Source: Luteibacter mycovicinus
Lineage (GTDB): Bacteria > Pseudomonadota > Gammaproteobacteria > Xanthomonadales > Rhodanobacteraceae
NCBI RefSeq assembly: GCF_000745235.1
Contig: NZ_JQNL01000001.1
Location: 2,810,501 to 2,874,500, forward strand
Direction: 5' to 3'
Length of the DNA stretch: 64,000 nt
Every line of letters begins with the position of its first letter. Within the stretch, counting starts at the first letter, position 1. Made by a program: the position numbers and the translations under genes. Positions 48,656-57,059 of the stretch are shown here, in pieces. The notes under the pieces were generated by a model. The model searched no databases. It was not told the origin of the DNA and saw nothing but the letters and a program-made list of their open reading frames with translations.

Positions 48656-49192
48656 TTACTCGACTTTTCCGGACATGATCAGAGGCGCGAGATCGTAGCC
48701 CATCGCCACCGCCTGCGCCTTCAGGGCCTCGAACGTTTTCCGGTCCAGCGTAGGCTCCCGGGACAGAATCCACAGGTACTTGCGCCCCGGCTGCCCCACC
48801 ATCGCCCAGCGATAGTCGTCGTCCAGCGCGATGACCCAGTAATCCGCCCAGACCAGGGGCACCCACGACAGCCAGGCTGGCGCGAAGCGCACCTGCAGCT
48901 TGCCTCGTGAATACGGCTCAGGCCGACGAGCCACGCCGTCGCTGGCGATGGTCTTCCCCTCCGCCGTGACGCATGCGTTGCGCACGGCCACCGTGCCGTC
49001 GGGATTCGGGGTGTAATGCGCGGTAACGTCCTTCTCGCACTTCCGCTGGAACCACATGGGCAGGCGGGCGATCTCGTGCCACGTTCCGGCATAGCGCTGC
49101 AGGTCGAGATCGGAGACGGCCGTGACCGGCGTGCTCGCAAGGGCACCGGTCGAGGCCATGGACAGGAGAAGGGCCGTGAGGGCAGAGCGCAT
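48656..49192 (-). CDS. Lipocalin family protein (Blc-like)
   Basis: 178 residues from the ATG at 49192, which begins a signal peptide (ALTALLLSMASTGALA) without a lipobox, so this is a soluble exported lipocalin, not an anchored one like E. coli Blc. The lipocalin start motif is RYAGTWHEIARLP, followed by YTPNPDGTVAVRNAC, WVPLVWADYWVIALDDDYRWAMVGQPGRKYLWILSRE, the full bacterial Blc block. Lipocalins bind hydrophobic molecules such as lysophospholipids in the periplasm. First gene of a three-gene transcript. Confidence 0.92.
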   Translation of the reverse strand: MRSALTALLLSMASTGALASTPVTAVSDLDLQRYAGTWHEIARLPMWFQRKCEKDVTAHYTPNPDGTVAVRNACVTAEGKTIASDGVARRPEPYSRGKLQVRFAPAWLSWVPLVWADYWVIALDDDYRWAMVGQPGRKYLWILSREPTLDRKTFEALKAQAVAMGYDLAPLIMSGKVE

Positions 49193-49282
49193 GGCGGAGA
49201 TTCCGTTGGGGCGACCCCCTACGATGCGTATCGGGGGTGAACCCCGTTTGAATTTGCGATCGACGCTGGGTAACGTCGCGCC

Positions 49283-49705
49283 ATGGATCACCGATCACCC
49301 CCTGCCCGAAGGCCCCTGCTCCGGCGCTTGCGCGACCGGTTCGGCGCGCGCGGCACGGTGCACCTGGACCGCGAGGCGCAGGTCATCGTGCATTGCCCGG
49401 CGCGTTTCCACGCCACGGAACTGGCACTGGAGCAGGTGACGCGCGTCGAGGCGGGCAATCGCGACGACGGCTCGTTCGAAACGGTTTTCCTGTATTTCCA
49501 CGCGGAAGGCATTCCGCCCCTGGCCGTGTCCGAGAAGGACCGGGGATTCACCGAACTGGTCCGCGACCTCGGAAAGGCGTTCCCCGGCATCGGGGACTGG
49601 CAGGCCGCCGTGCCTCCGGTGGCCTTTCAGCTCACGTCCGTGGACCTGTGGAAGCGGGAAGAGCCCCAGGCGCCGGAAGATCCGGCGGTCGACCACGTCG
49701 CCTGA
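49283..49705 (+). CDS. Hypothetical protein, 140 aa
   Basis: A soluble 140-residue protein with a basic N-terminal segment (RRPLLRRLRDRF), no signal peptide and no recognised family. The core has alternating strand patterns (VIVHCPARFHATEL, SFETVFLYFHAEGIPPLAV, FTELVRDLGKAFPGI). Divergent from the lipocalin gene; its start is 90 bases away. Codon use is normal for the window. Confidence 0.65.
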   Translation: MDHRSPPARRPLLRRLRDRFGARGTVHLDREAQVIVHCPARFHATELALEQVTRVEAGNRDDGSFETVFLYFHAEGIPPLAVSEKDRGFTELVRDLGKAFPGIGDWQAAVPPVAFQLTSVDLWKREEPQAPEDPAVDHVA

Positions 49706-49719
49706 TCGAACCGGTCGGG

Positions 49720-50256
49720 TCAGGCGATCCGGATCAGAAGGGCGGTCGCGTTATCGCGCAGCGTCACCGACCGCGGAGCGATAGCGGTGTCGCCCTGAGC
49801 GCAGGCCTCGCCATCGATGGTTGCCTCGCCGCGCGCGACATGCAGCAACGCGATGTTCGAGCCGTCCATCGTAACGGGCCCGCGCACGACATCGATCCGT
49901 CCCGAGGCATGGCCGCGCCGCACCATGAGATTGAAATCACGCGTCGCGCCACCGGCAAGCCGCACGTCCACCCGTGACTCGCCCGCAAACGCAAACGGCT
50001 CGCAAGCCATCGTCAACGCATGCTGACGCTCACCGTCGAGGGTCATCGTGAATCCATCGCCTTCGATGAGAACGATCGTGCGATCGATGCCTGCGAACAC
50101 CGAGAACGGCGAGGCCGTATCCACGTCGGCGATGCTCACACGCCACAGAAAATCATCCATCGTCGCGCCCGGCGGCTCGACCACGATCTCACGCGTGATG
50201 CCGAGGCCGTTCTTCCACGGCACGGCTTTCAATGCGTCGAAGCGGACGATGCTCAT
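49720..50256 (-). CDS. hutD: HutD family protein
   Basis: 178 residues of the HutD cupin fold: WKNGLGITREIVVEPPG at the start, DDFLWRVSIADVDTASPFSVFAGIDRTIVLIEGDGFTMTLDG, then a strand-rich C-terminal half. HutD genes occur in histidine-utilisation clusters, and the family is thought to bind formylated intermediates or act as a governor of hut expression; no other hut genes are present here. The ATG overlaps the dinG stop (ATGA), so translation follows the helicase. Confidence 0.88.
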   Translation of the reverse strand: MSIVRFDALKAVPWKNGLGITREIVVEPPGATMDDFLWRVSIADVDTASPFSVFAGIDRTIVLIEGDGFTMTLDGERQHALTMACEPFAFAGESRVDVRLAGGATRDFNLMVRRGHASGRIDVVRGPVTMDGSNIALLHVARGEATIDGEACAQGDTAIAPRSVTLRDNATALLIRIA

Positions 50257-52349
50257 GCCACGCGCTCGATATCGCGCGCGAACGGCGGCAGCGCGCGCAA
50301 CATGCCGGTGCCGTAGCGCTTGGTGATCACGCGACGGTCGAGCAGCACGATGCGCCCCGTATCCGTCTCGGTACGAATCAGCCGGCCGCAGTACTGCGTG
50401 AGAATACGCGTCGCGTCCGGCACGCTCACCTCGATAAACGGATTGCGTCCGCGCGACTCCAGCCACTCCGCATAGGTCGCGCCTACCGGATCGGTCGGCA
50501 CGGCAAACGGAAGCTGCGTCACGACCACGGTCTCGCACAGCTTGCCGGGCAGATCGAGGCCCTCGCCGAACGAGGCCAGACCGAACAGCGTGCTGCCCTT
50601 GCCGGCTTCGATGTCTTCGCGATGCTCGGTAATGAGCTGCTGCTTGGACAACGAACCCTGCGCGCGCACCTTGCGCACGAACTCGATCGGCAATGTCTGC
50701 AGCACACGGTCGAGCTTGGCGCGCGAGGTGAACAGCACGAGGTTGCCCGCGTTCCAGTCCAGATTCTTCGCCAGCCACTCGGAGATTTCCCGAGCGTGGC
50801 CTTCCCGATCGTCCGGCAACGTGCGCATGCTCGGCACGCTCAATGTCGCCTGATTCTCGAGATCGAATGGCGATGGAAGGCTCAGCGTGACGGCCTCGTT
50901 GGGCAGTCCGACGGAGTCCGCAAACCCCCGGAAATTTCCGCCCGCGCTCAACGTGGCCGAGGTCATGACCACCGCCGATGCGTTGTCCCACAGTACGTTA
51001 CGCAACAGGCCACCCGCGGATACCGCGGATGCATGACAGACCAGCTGCTGCTCCGGCGTCATGGTGACCCAGCGCGCCAGCGGCGGACCGTTCTCGCGAT
51101 CCTCGGTCGACCAGGCATACCAGGTCTTCACCTGGCGCTCGAGGCGTTCGAGCGCGATGCCCAGCTCGCGCGACAGCGCTTCCTGCGTGGGGCCGCCCGC
51201 TTCCATCTCGACGACGGTGCGGCGCACGGTGCGCAGCCAGCGCTGGATGTCCCGCGTGATCAGGTGCAGATGCTCGGCGTGCATCTTCCAGTTTTCCGGA
51301 AGCTGGCCCAGCGACGCGCGGAAGACGGGCTCGGTTTCGTTGGACGACGGCGTCCACGTCATGCGGATCTCGCGCTCGATTTCTTCGAGCGCGTTGGACA
51401 TGGCCACCATCTTCTCGTCGCCGGCTTCCAGCGTGAGGTTGCCGATGCTCTCCTTGTCGGTGAGCGAATAGGCGCCGTGAATCTGGTTCTGCAGACGACC
51501 GATGCGACGCACGGCCGTGGCGAGGTGCACGTCGGCCGCGCCACGGTCGATGGCCTTGGCAGGCACGTGGTGCGCCTCGTCGAAGATGTAGAGGGTGTCT
51601 TCCGGCTTCGGCAGGATGACGCCGCCGAAGGTGTCTTCGTCGCGCGGCATGGTCAGGTCGGCCAGCACCAGATCCTGGTTGGCGACCACGATGTCGGCCT
51701 CGCCGATGGCGCGGCGGGCGACGAAGAACGGGCACACCGCGAAGGCGCCGCATTTGCGTCCCGTGCAACCGCCGGCGCTGGTCGTGATCATGCCGCGGAC
51801 CAGATCGGACAGAGGCTCCGGGCTGGTGTCGATGTCGCCGCTCCACTCACGCGATTCGAAGGCCTTGCCGAGTTTCTCGACCGCCTTGGTGTCGCGCTCC
51901 GCCGGTGGGCGTGACCACAAGGCGAGATCGGCGTCGAAATCGAAACCGGTCTGGGCGGCGGGTTCGGCACCGGCCATGCGCAGATTGCGCGGGCACAGGT
52001 AACGGCCACGGCCCTTGGCCAGCGCAATCTTGGCCTCGACGCCGCACAAGCTGAGGTATTGGGGAATGTCGCGCTGGACCAGCTGCTCCTGCAGCGCCAC
52101 CGTGGCCGTCGCGATGACCAGCTTCTTCTTCTGGGCCCGGGCGACTTCCAGGCCAGCGATGAGGTAAGCCATCGACTTACCCGTGCCGGTCGGCGCCTCG
52201 ATCACCGCGGCGCCCGCCGGTTCGGCCAGCGCCTTGGCGACCTCCGCGATCATCTTCAGCTGCGCCGAACGGCCGCGGAAACCCGCAAGCCCGTCCTTCA
52301 GCCGCGTGTAGGCAGCGCGGATGGCGGCTTTGGTGTCGTCGGTGAGCAT
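50253..52349 (-). CDS. dinG: ATP-dependent DNA helicase DinG
   Basis: 5'-3' DNA helicase of the XPD group with an iron-sulfur domain, resolving R-loops and G-quadruplex/forked DNA. 698 residues; the ATG at 52349 is used since the in-frame upstream candidate is TTG. Walker A is EAPTGTGKSMAY, the DEAH box is LYIFDEAHHVP, and the four iron-sulfur cysteines are RYLCPRN and three in GGCTGRKCGAFAVC. C-terminal motifs include LVLFTSRAKL, FGLASFGEGLDLPG and QYCGRLIRTETD, the XPD-type motifs IV-VI. DinG is an SOS gene in E. coli; no clear LexA box was recognised upstream. Followed by hutD with overlap. Confidence 0.95.
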   Translation of the reverse strand: MLTDDTKAAIRAAYTRLKDGLAGFRGRSAQLKMIAEVAKALAEPAGAAVIEAPTGTGKSMAYLIAGLEVARAQKKKLVIATATVALQEQLVQRDIPQYLSLCGVEAKIALAKGRGRYLCPRNLRMAGAEPAAQTGFDFDADLALWSRPPAERDTKAVEKLGKAFESREWSGDIDTSPEPLSDLVRGMITTSAGGCTGRKCGAFAVCPFFVARRAIGEADIVVANQDLVLADLTMPRDEDTFGGVILPKPEDTLYIFDEAHHVPAKAIDRGAADVHLATAVRRIGRLQNQIHGAYSLTDKESIGNLTLEAGDEKMVAMSNALEEIEREIRMTWTPSSNETEPVFRASLGQLPENWKMHAEHLHLITRDIQRWLRTVRRTVVEMEAGGPTQEALSRELGIALERLERQVKTWYAWSTEDRENGPPLARWVTMTPEQQLVCHASAVSAGGLLRNVLWDNASAVVMTSATLSAGGNFRGFADSVGLPNEAVTLSLPSPFDLENQATLSVPSMRTLPDDREGHAREISEWLAKNLDWNAGNLVLFTSRAKLDRVLQTLPIEFVRKVRAQGSLSKQQLITEHREDIEAGKGSTLFGLASFGEGLDLPGKLCETVVVTQLPFAVPTDPVGATYAEWLESRGRNPFIEVSVPDATRILTQYCGRLIRTETDTGRIVLLDRRVITKRYGTGMLRALPPFARDIERVA

Positions 52350-52416
52350 CGATGGGCGCAAAAGAGGAAGAGGCAACCGGTCAAGGTTACCTCATCGACG
52401 TCTCACCCCATGACGC

Positions 52417-52698
52417 TCAGGCGTGACGGTTGATCCCGGCGGGCGACGCAGGGAGGCCGGCCACCAGCCCGGCGACTACGTAGGTGTGTTCTTCCCACGT
52501 GCCATCGGCTTGCTGAACGTGGATCTCCACGGGGAGGCCGAGGCTGTCGGAGAGGCCCGGCGCGAGCGCCTCCGCGGCGGCGATGGCCATGGCCTGACTG
52601 GCGTAGCGGCCAAGCGGTGACGAGGCACGGCGGACGATCCACGGTCCCTGTGTCGATTCGCAGTGCGGAATGAACAGCTGGGCGGAACTCGAAGCCAT
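52417..52698 (-). CDS. Small protein, DUF2188-like
   Basis: 93 residues, soluble. The ATG at 52698 has GAGGG at 5 bases upstream. The WIVRRASSP...[17 protein letters not shown]...VEIHVQQADGTWEEHTYV pattern fits DUF2188-like small proteins (W-x-V at the start, an Ala-rich helix, then a final strand with DG). Function unknown. A tag terminator precedes it on the same strand, so it is probably transcribed from its own promoter. Confidence 0.6.
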   Translation of the reverse strand: MASSSAQLFIPHCESTQGPWIVRRASSPLGRYASQAMAIAAAEALAPGLSDSLGLPVEIHVQQADGTWEEHTYVVAGLVAGLPASPAGINRHA

Positions 52699-52732
52699 GG
52701 GACCCTCACAGATGGTTGGGTGGACCAGACGG

Positions 52733-52753
52733 AAAACGCCGCGTGGCGGCGTT
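52733..52753 (-). terminator. Terminator after tag
   Basis: 8-bp stem (AACGCCGC / GCGGCGTT) with a 3-base loop, followed on the minus strand by TT. Located 36 bases downstream of the tag stop. Confidence 0.65.
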
Positions 52754-52788
52754 GAGTCGAACCTACGCCTTCCCGGCTAAAAAAGGCG

Positions 52789-53373
52789 TTAACCCTTGTC
52801 CGGTAAAGGCTTACGCGATAGCTCGGTGCGCCTGAAGCAGTCCGGGGCGTGGCTGTTGATCATCCCGGTGGCTTCCATCCAGGCGAACACGATGGTCGGT
52901 CCGACGAAGGTGAAACCGCGTTTCTTCAGGGCTCTGGATGCCTGCTCCGACAGTGGACTGTTCGGTGGCACCGGCCCTTCCCAAAGCATGGGGTCACCCC
53001 CCACGAAGTTCCAGCAGAAACCGGCGAAATCCTCGCCAGCTTCCCGCATGGCCACGTACGCCTTCGCGTTGCCGACGGCGGCGCCTATCTTGGACCGCGA
53101 GCGGATGATTCCCGGATCGGCCAACAGCCGCTCGATCTCGCGTGGACCGTAGGCCGCGACGACGTCCGGATCGAATCCTTCGAACGCCTGCCGGAAGCCG
53201 TCGCGACGCGCCAGGATGGTTCGCCACGACAGCCCCGCCTGGAAACCGTCCAGAACCAGCTTCTCCCATAGCCGCCGGCCGTCGCGCTCGGGCACGCCCC
53301 ATTCGCGGTCGTGGTACCCGCGCAGCAGGTCGTCGGTCTCACCCCAGGCGCAACGGCATCGGCCGTCACTCAT
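52789..53373 (-). CDS. tag: DNA-3-methyladenine glycosylase I
   Basis: Base-excision repair enzyme that removes 3-methyladenine. 194 residues, a helix-hairpin-helix protein. The zinc-binding set of the family is visible: N-terminal Cys/His (RCRCAWGETDDLLRGYHDREWGVP) and C-terminal INSHAPDC, plus LSWRTILARRDGFRQAF and FVGGDPMLW. The ATG overlaps the previous DUF1993 stop by 4 bases, so both are one transcript. Cytoplasmic. Confidence 0.95.
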   Translation of the reverse strand: MSDGRCRCAWGETDDLLRGYHDREWGVPERDGRRLWEKLVLDGFQAGLSWRTILARRDGFRQAFEGFDPDVVAAYGPREIERLLADPGIIRSRSKIGAAVGNAKAYVAMREAGEDFAGFCWNFVGGDPMLWEGPVPPNSPLSEQASRALKKRGFTFVGPTIVFAWMEATGMINSHAPDCFRRTELSRKPLPDKG

Positions 53374-53864
53374 CCGGCAAAGCCGAGGTAATCCAGCTTG
53401 CCGATGGCGACGCCGTTATGGCGCAGGATGTCGTACGCGGTGGTCACGTGGAAGAAGAAGTTGGGGATGCCGAAGGTCAGCAGGTACTCCTGCGCCGAGA
53501 AGTTGTATTCCTTATCCTTGAACTTGCGCGTGATCGTGCGCGATTCGCCCGCGTCGATGGCGGCGCGGTCCACGGATTCGATCCAGGCTACGGTCGCATC
53601 GATGCGCTTGCGCAGGTCGGCGAAGGTGGTTTCGTTGTCCTCGAACGACGGCGGCTGCACTTCACCCACGCGGGCCACGGCGAACTTGGCGGTATCGCTG
53701 GCGCGCTGGATCTGGCCCGCGAGGCTGAGCATGTCCGGCGCGAGACGGGCATCGATCAGGACGGAAGCGTCGGCCTGGGCCTCCGCCTTGGTGAGCAGGT
53801 CGGACAGGACGCGGAAGCCGCGGACGAAGACGGGAACCGTGGCGTCGTAGAGCGAGATGGACAT
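53370..53864 (-). CDS. DUF1993 family protein
   Basis: 164 residues. The sequence [49 protein letters not shown], and [26 protein letters not shown] matches DUF1993, helical proteins related to DinB-like four-helix folds. Function unknown. It overlaps tag by 4 bases and precedes it. No other neighbours on this strand. Confidence 0.88.
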   Translation of the reverse strand: MSISLYDATVPVFVRGFRVLSDLLTKAEAQADASVLIDARLAPDMLSLAGQIQRASDTAKFAVARVGEVQPPSFEDNETTFADLRKRIDATVAWIESVDRAAIDAGESRTITRKFKDKEYNFSAQEYLLTFGIPNFFFHVTTAYDILRHNGVAIGKLDYLGFAG

Positions 53865-53988
53865 GGCAGGGCCTTTGGGTGGGCAATCGCGTTCGATCTG
53901 GGGCCGCCGCGCCGATCCACAAGGTCTCGCCCCATGCTCCGCATGGGTCTACCATCGGCCGTCTTACCCATCGACATCGCGGGTTACC

Positions 53989-54936
53989 ATGGATGCCACC
54001 ACCGCCGCGCCCGACGCCATCGTCGCGATCCGCGGATTGACCAAAGAATACAAAAGCGGGCTGCGCGCACTGAACGGCGTGGACCTCGACATCAAGCGGG
54101 GCGAGATCTTCGCGTTGCTCGGCCCGAACGGCGCCGGCAAGACCACCCTGATCAGCATCGTCTGCGGCATCGTCAACGGCACCGGCGGCAGCGTGACCGT
54201 CGACGGTCATGACATCCGCAAGGACTTCCGCGCCGCGCGCGGCCTGATCGGGCTGGTGCCGCAGGAGCTGTCCACGGATGCCTTCGAAACCGTCTGGGCC
54301 ACGGTGAAATTCAGCCGCGGCCTGTTCGGCAAGGCGCCCAACCCCGTGCACCTGGAACGCGTCCTGCGCGATCTGTCGTTATGGGAGAAACGCGACTCGA
54401 AAATCATGTCGCTGTCCGGCGGCATGAAGCGCCGCGTGCTGATCGCGAAGGCGCTGGCGCACGAGCCTCGCGTGTTGTTTCTCGACGAGCCCACGGCCGG
54501 TGTCGACGTCGAACTGCGCCACGACATGTGGCAGATGGTCCGTCGCCTGCGCGAGTCGGGTGTCACCATCATCCTCACCACGCATTACATCGAAGAAGCG
54601 CAGGAGATGGCCGACCGCATCGGCGTCATCAATCGCGGCGAAATCGTCATCGTGGAAGAGAAGCACACTCTCATGCGCAAGCTGGGCAAGAAGCAGCTGA
54701 CGCTGTCCCTGCAGAGCCCGCTGACCGCCGTGCCCGAAGGCCTGAACGAGTGGCCGCTGGAGCTGAGCGCGGATGGCCAGTCCCTGACGTACACGTTCGA
54801 TACGCAGGGCGACGATACCGGTATCGCGGTGCTGCTGCGCAAGCTCAACGAGCTGGGCATCGATTTCAAGGATCTCCATTCGAGCGAGAGTTCGCTCGAA
54901 GACATTTTCGTAAGCCTGGTGAGGGGTGGCGTATGA
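53989..54936 (+). CDS. ABC transporter ATP-binding protein
   Basis: 315-residue nucleotide-binding subunit of an ABC-2 type exporter. Walker A is GPNGAGKTT (about 43-51), the Q loop is VPQELS, the ABC signature is LSGGMKRR, Walker B is [12 protein letters not shown], and the H-loop His is TTHYIEEA. The C-terminal tail of about 90 residues is beyond the NBD, as in drug/lipid exporter ATPases of the DrrA-like class. The ATG at 53989 gives the family start; overlaps the permease by 4 bases. Confidence 0.94.
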   Translation: MDATTAAPDAIVAIRGLTKEYKSGLRALNGVDLDIKRGEIFALLGPNGAGKTTLISIVCGIVNGTGGSVTVDGHDIRKDFRAARGLIGLVPQELSTDAFETVWATVKFSRGLFGKAPNPVHLERVLRDLSLWEKRDSKIMSLSGGMKRRVLIAKALAHEPRVLFLDEPTAGVDVELRHDMWQMVRRLRESGVTIILTTHYIEEAQEMADRIGVINRGEIVIVEEKHTLMRKLGKKQLTLSLQSPLTAVPEGLNEWPLELSADGQSLTYTFDTQGDDTGIAVLLRKLNELGIDFKDLHSSESSLEDIFVSLVRGGV

Positions 54937-55694
54937 ATATCCACGCGATCCGTGCCATCTACCGCTTCGAAATGGCCCGCACGTTCCGCACGCTGACCCA
55001 GAGCATCGCCTCGCCCGTGCTTTCCACGTCGTTGTACTTCGTCGTCTTCGGCGCGGCCATCGGCTCACGCATGGGCGCCATCGGAGGCATCAGCTACGGC
55101 GCTTTCATCATCCCCGGCCTGATCATGCTGTCGTTGCTCAACGAGAGCGTCTCCAATGCATCGTTCGGTATCTATATGCCGAAATGGGCTGGCACGATTT
55201 ACGAGCTGCTTTCGGCACCGGTGTCCTATGTCGAAGTCGTCATCGGCTACGTCGGTGCGGCGGCCACCAAGTCGGTGATTCTCGGGCTGCTGATCCTCGT
55301 GACCGCACGCTTGTTCGTGCCTTACGAGATCCAGCACCCCGTGTGGATGATCGGCTTCCTGCTGCTGACCGCGGTGACCTTCAGCCTGTTCGGTTTCATC
55401 ATCGGTCTGTGGGCGGATGATTTCCAGAAACTGCAGGTGGTGCCGTTGATGGTGATCACGCCGCTGACCTTCCTCGGCGGCAGCTTCTATTCCATCTCGA
55501 TGTTGCCGCCGATGTGGCAGAAGATCACCTTGTTCAATCCGGTGGTCTATCTGGTCAACGGTTTTCGCTGGAGCTTCTACGGCCAGGCCGACGTCAACGT
55601 GCTGGTGAGCGTGGGAGCGACGGTGGGGTTCCTGGTCGTCTGCCTCGCCGTGGTCTGGTGGATCTTCCGTACCGGCTGGAAACTGAAGTCCTGA
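54933..55694 (+). CDS. ABC-2 type transporter permease
   Basis: 253 residues with six predicted helices. The ABC-2 pattern [41 protein letters not shown], and [35 protein letters not shown] (a permease signature region) are visible. Translationally coupled to the ATPase (ATGA). The pair forms a half-transporter that would dimerise. The substrate is unknown: drug, polysaccharide and lipid exporters all look like this. Confidence 0.92.
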   Translation: MNIHAIRAIYRFEMARTFRTLTQSIASPVLSTSLYFVVFGAAIGSRMGAIGGISYGAFIIPGLIMLSLLNESVSNASFGIYMPKWAGTIYELLSAPVSYVEVVIGYVGAAATKSVILGLLILVTARLFVPYEIQHPVWMIGFLLLTAVTFSLFGFIIGLWADDFQKLQVVPLMVITPLTFLGGSFYSISMLPPMWQKITLFNPVVYLVNGFRWSFYGQADVNVLVSVGATVGFLVVCLAVVWWIFRTGWKLKS

Positions 55695-55708
55695 AGTCCC
55701 CTGCTCGT

Positions 55709-55732
55709 GTAGGAGCGCGCCCCGCGCGCGAT
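55709..55732 (+). repeat. REP-like unit (single)
   Basis: GTAGGAGCGCGCC with a CCGCGCGCGAT end; closest to the paired units at 9673-9716 (an extra base and a few changes in the stem). 15 bases after the permease stop, between the ABC operon and the FUSC gene. Confidence 0.75.
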
Positions 55733-55764
55733 TTCTCCACACACCCTGCGGTTACGATGGTGGC

Positions 55765-56379
55765 ATGAGCGAGACCGACTCCCGAACCGAGACCGAGCGC
55801 CGGACGACCCGCCTGCATCGCGCGCAGTCGATGCTGGACCGCATGCTCCGCACCATGCCGCTGGGCGGCCGGGTGCGCACCGGCGTGTTCATGGCGCTGA
55901 AGACGGTTCTCGCCGCCAGTGTGGCTTACGGCATCGGCCATGCGCTGCACACGGGTCAGGCCTTCTGGGCCGCGATCAGCGCCATCGCGGTCATTCAGCC
56001 CCATTTCGGCGATACGCGTGGCGCCGGTCGCGATCGTATCCTCGGGACCGCCTTCGGTGGCGTGGCCGGGCTGCTCGGCCTCTGGGTCGGCGGCGGTGGC
56101 GACCTGCTTTCCTTCGCCGTCGGGCTGGGCGTCGTCACTATTGCCTGCTGGACCGCCAATGCGGGTGCCGCGGCACGCGTGGGTGGCATCACGGCCGCCA
56201 TCCTGCTCCTCGTGCCCAGCGATGGCCCCGTTTGGGAAACCGCGCTCTATCGACTGGGTGAAGTCTTGCTGGGTACGGCCTGCGCCCTGGGCATCGGCTG
56301 GCTCGTGGCGTTCGCGGAAGAGCGCGCTGACGAGAACAAGAAGAAGGAAGAAGACGATGCATCGCATACGACACCATGA
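55765..56379 (+). CDS. FUSC family membrane protein (half-size)
   Basis: 204 residues with about six helices (roughly 42-62, 70-85, 92-110, 115-133, 138-155, 170-190). The sequence ALKTVLAASVAYGIGHALHTGQAFWAAISAIAVIQPHFGDTRGAGRDRILGT is the FUSC signature. Aromatic-acid exporters of this family are about 350-700 residues and carry a cytoplasmic domain; here only one membrane half is present, so it may act as a homodimer or be reduced. Its end overlaps the next gene by 23 bases. Confidence 0.85.
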   Translation: MSETDSRTETERRTTRLHRAQSMLDRMLRTMPLGGRVRTGVFMALKTVLAASVAYGIGHALHTGQAFWAAISAIAVIQPHFGDTRGAGRDRILGTAFGGVAGLLGLWVGGGGDLLSFAVGLGVVTIACWTANAGAAARVGGITAAILLLVPSDGPVWETALYRLGEVLLGTACALGIGWLVAFAEERADENKKKEEDDASHTTP

Positions 56380-57055
56380 GCATCATCGCCTGGACCGTAT
56401 CGGCTGGCTCCGCGCCGCCGTGCTCGGGGCCAACGACGGGATCCTTTCCACGGCGAGCCTGCTGGTCGGCGTGGCATCCGCCAAGGCCGGTGGCAGCCAG
56501 GTCCTGCTGGCCGGTGTCGCTGGGCTGGTCGCCGGCGCGATGTCGATGGCGGCGGGTGAGTATGTCTCCGTGCGTTCGCAGGCCGACAGTGAGCACGCCG
56601 AGCGTCAGCTCGAATCGATCGAACTGGCCGAAGATCCGGTGGGCGAGCATCGCGAGCTGACCGAGATCTATGTGCATCGCGGTCTGGACCGCAAGCTTGC
56701 CAGTGAGGTCGCCGATCAGCTGATGGCGCACGACGCGTTGGGTGCGCATCTGCGCGACGAGCTCGGCATGTCGGATGCGACGGCTGCGCGGCCATTGCAG
56801 GCTGCCGCGGCGTCGGCGGCCAGCTTTGCCGTCGGCGCGATTCTGCCCATCGCGGCTGCCGCGCTGGTGCCTCGCGTGGCAATGACACCCGCGATCATCG
56901 TCGTCTCGTTGATCGCTCTCGCGGCGCTCGGGGCGATGTCGGCACGGCTGGCAGGCGCCGGCATGCTTCGCGGCATGGTGCGCATCGTGTTCTGGGGCAC
57001 CGCCGCGATGGTGCTGTCCTCGACGGTCGGGCGTATCTTCGGCGTGGCGACGTAG
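56357..57055 (+). CDS. VIT1/CCC1 family protein
   Basis: 232 residues with five helices of the vacuolar iron transporter family. The VIT signature WLRAAVLGANDGILSTASLLVGVA (helix 1) and SMAAGEYVSVRSQADSEHAE (helix 2 and metal-binding region) are present, followed by a short cytoplasmic domain and three C-terminal helices. Bacterial members move Fe2+ or Mn2+ out of the cytosol. The ATG at 56357, with AAGGAAG upstream, lies inside the FUSC gene, so the two are translated in a coupled fashion in different frames. Confidence 0.9.
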   Translation: MHRIRHHEHHRLDRIGWLRAAVLGANDGILSTASLLVGVASAKAGGSQVLLAGVAGLVAGAMSMAAGEYVSVRSQADSEHAERQLESIELAEDPVGEHRELTEIYVHRGLDRKLASEVADQLMAHDALGAHLRDELGMSDATAARPLQAAAASAASFAVGAILPIAAAALVPRVAMTPAIIVVSLIALAALGAMSARLAGAGMLRGMVRIVFWGTAAMVLSSTVGRIFGVAT

Positions 57056-57059
57056 CGGG

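Noticed and set aside
52350..52416. LexA box upstream of dinG
   Set aside because: No CTG-N10-CAG-like palindrome was recognisable in the short upstream stretch; Xanthomonad LexA sites differ, so this was not called either way.
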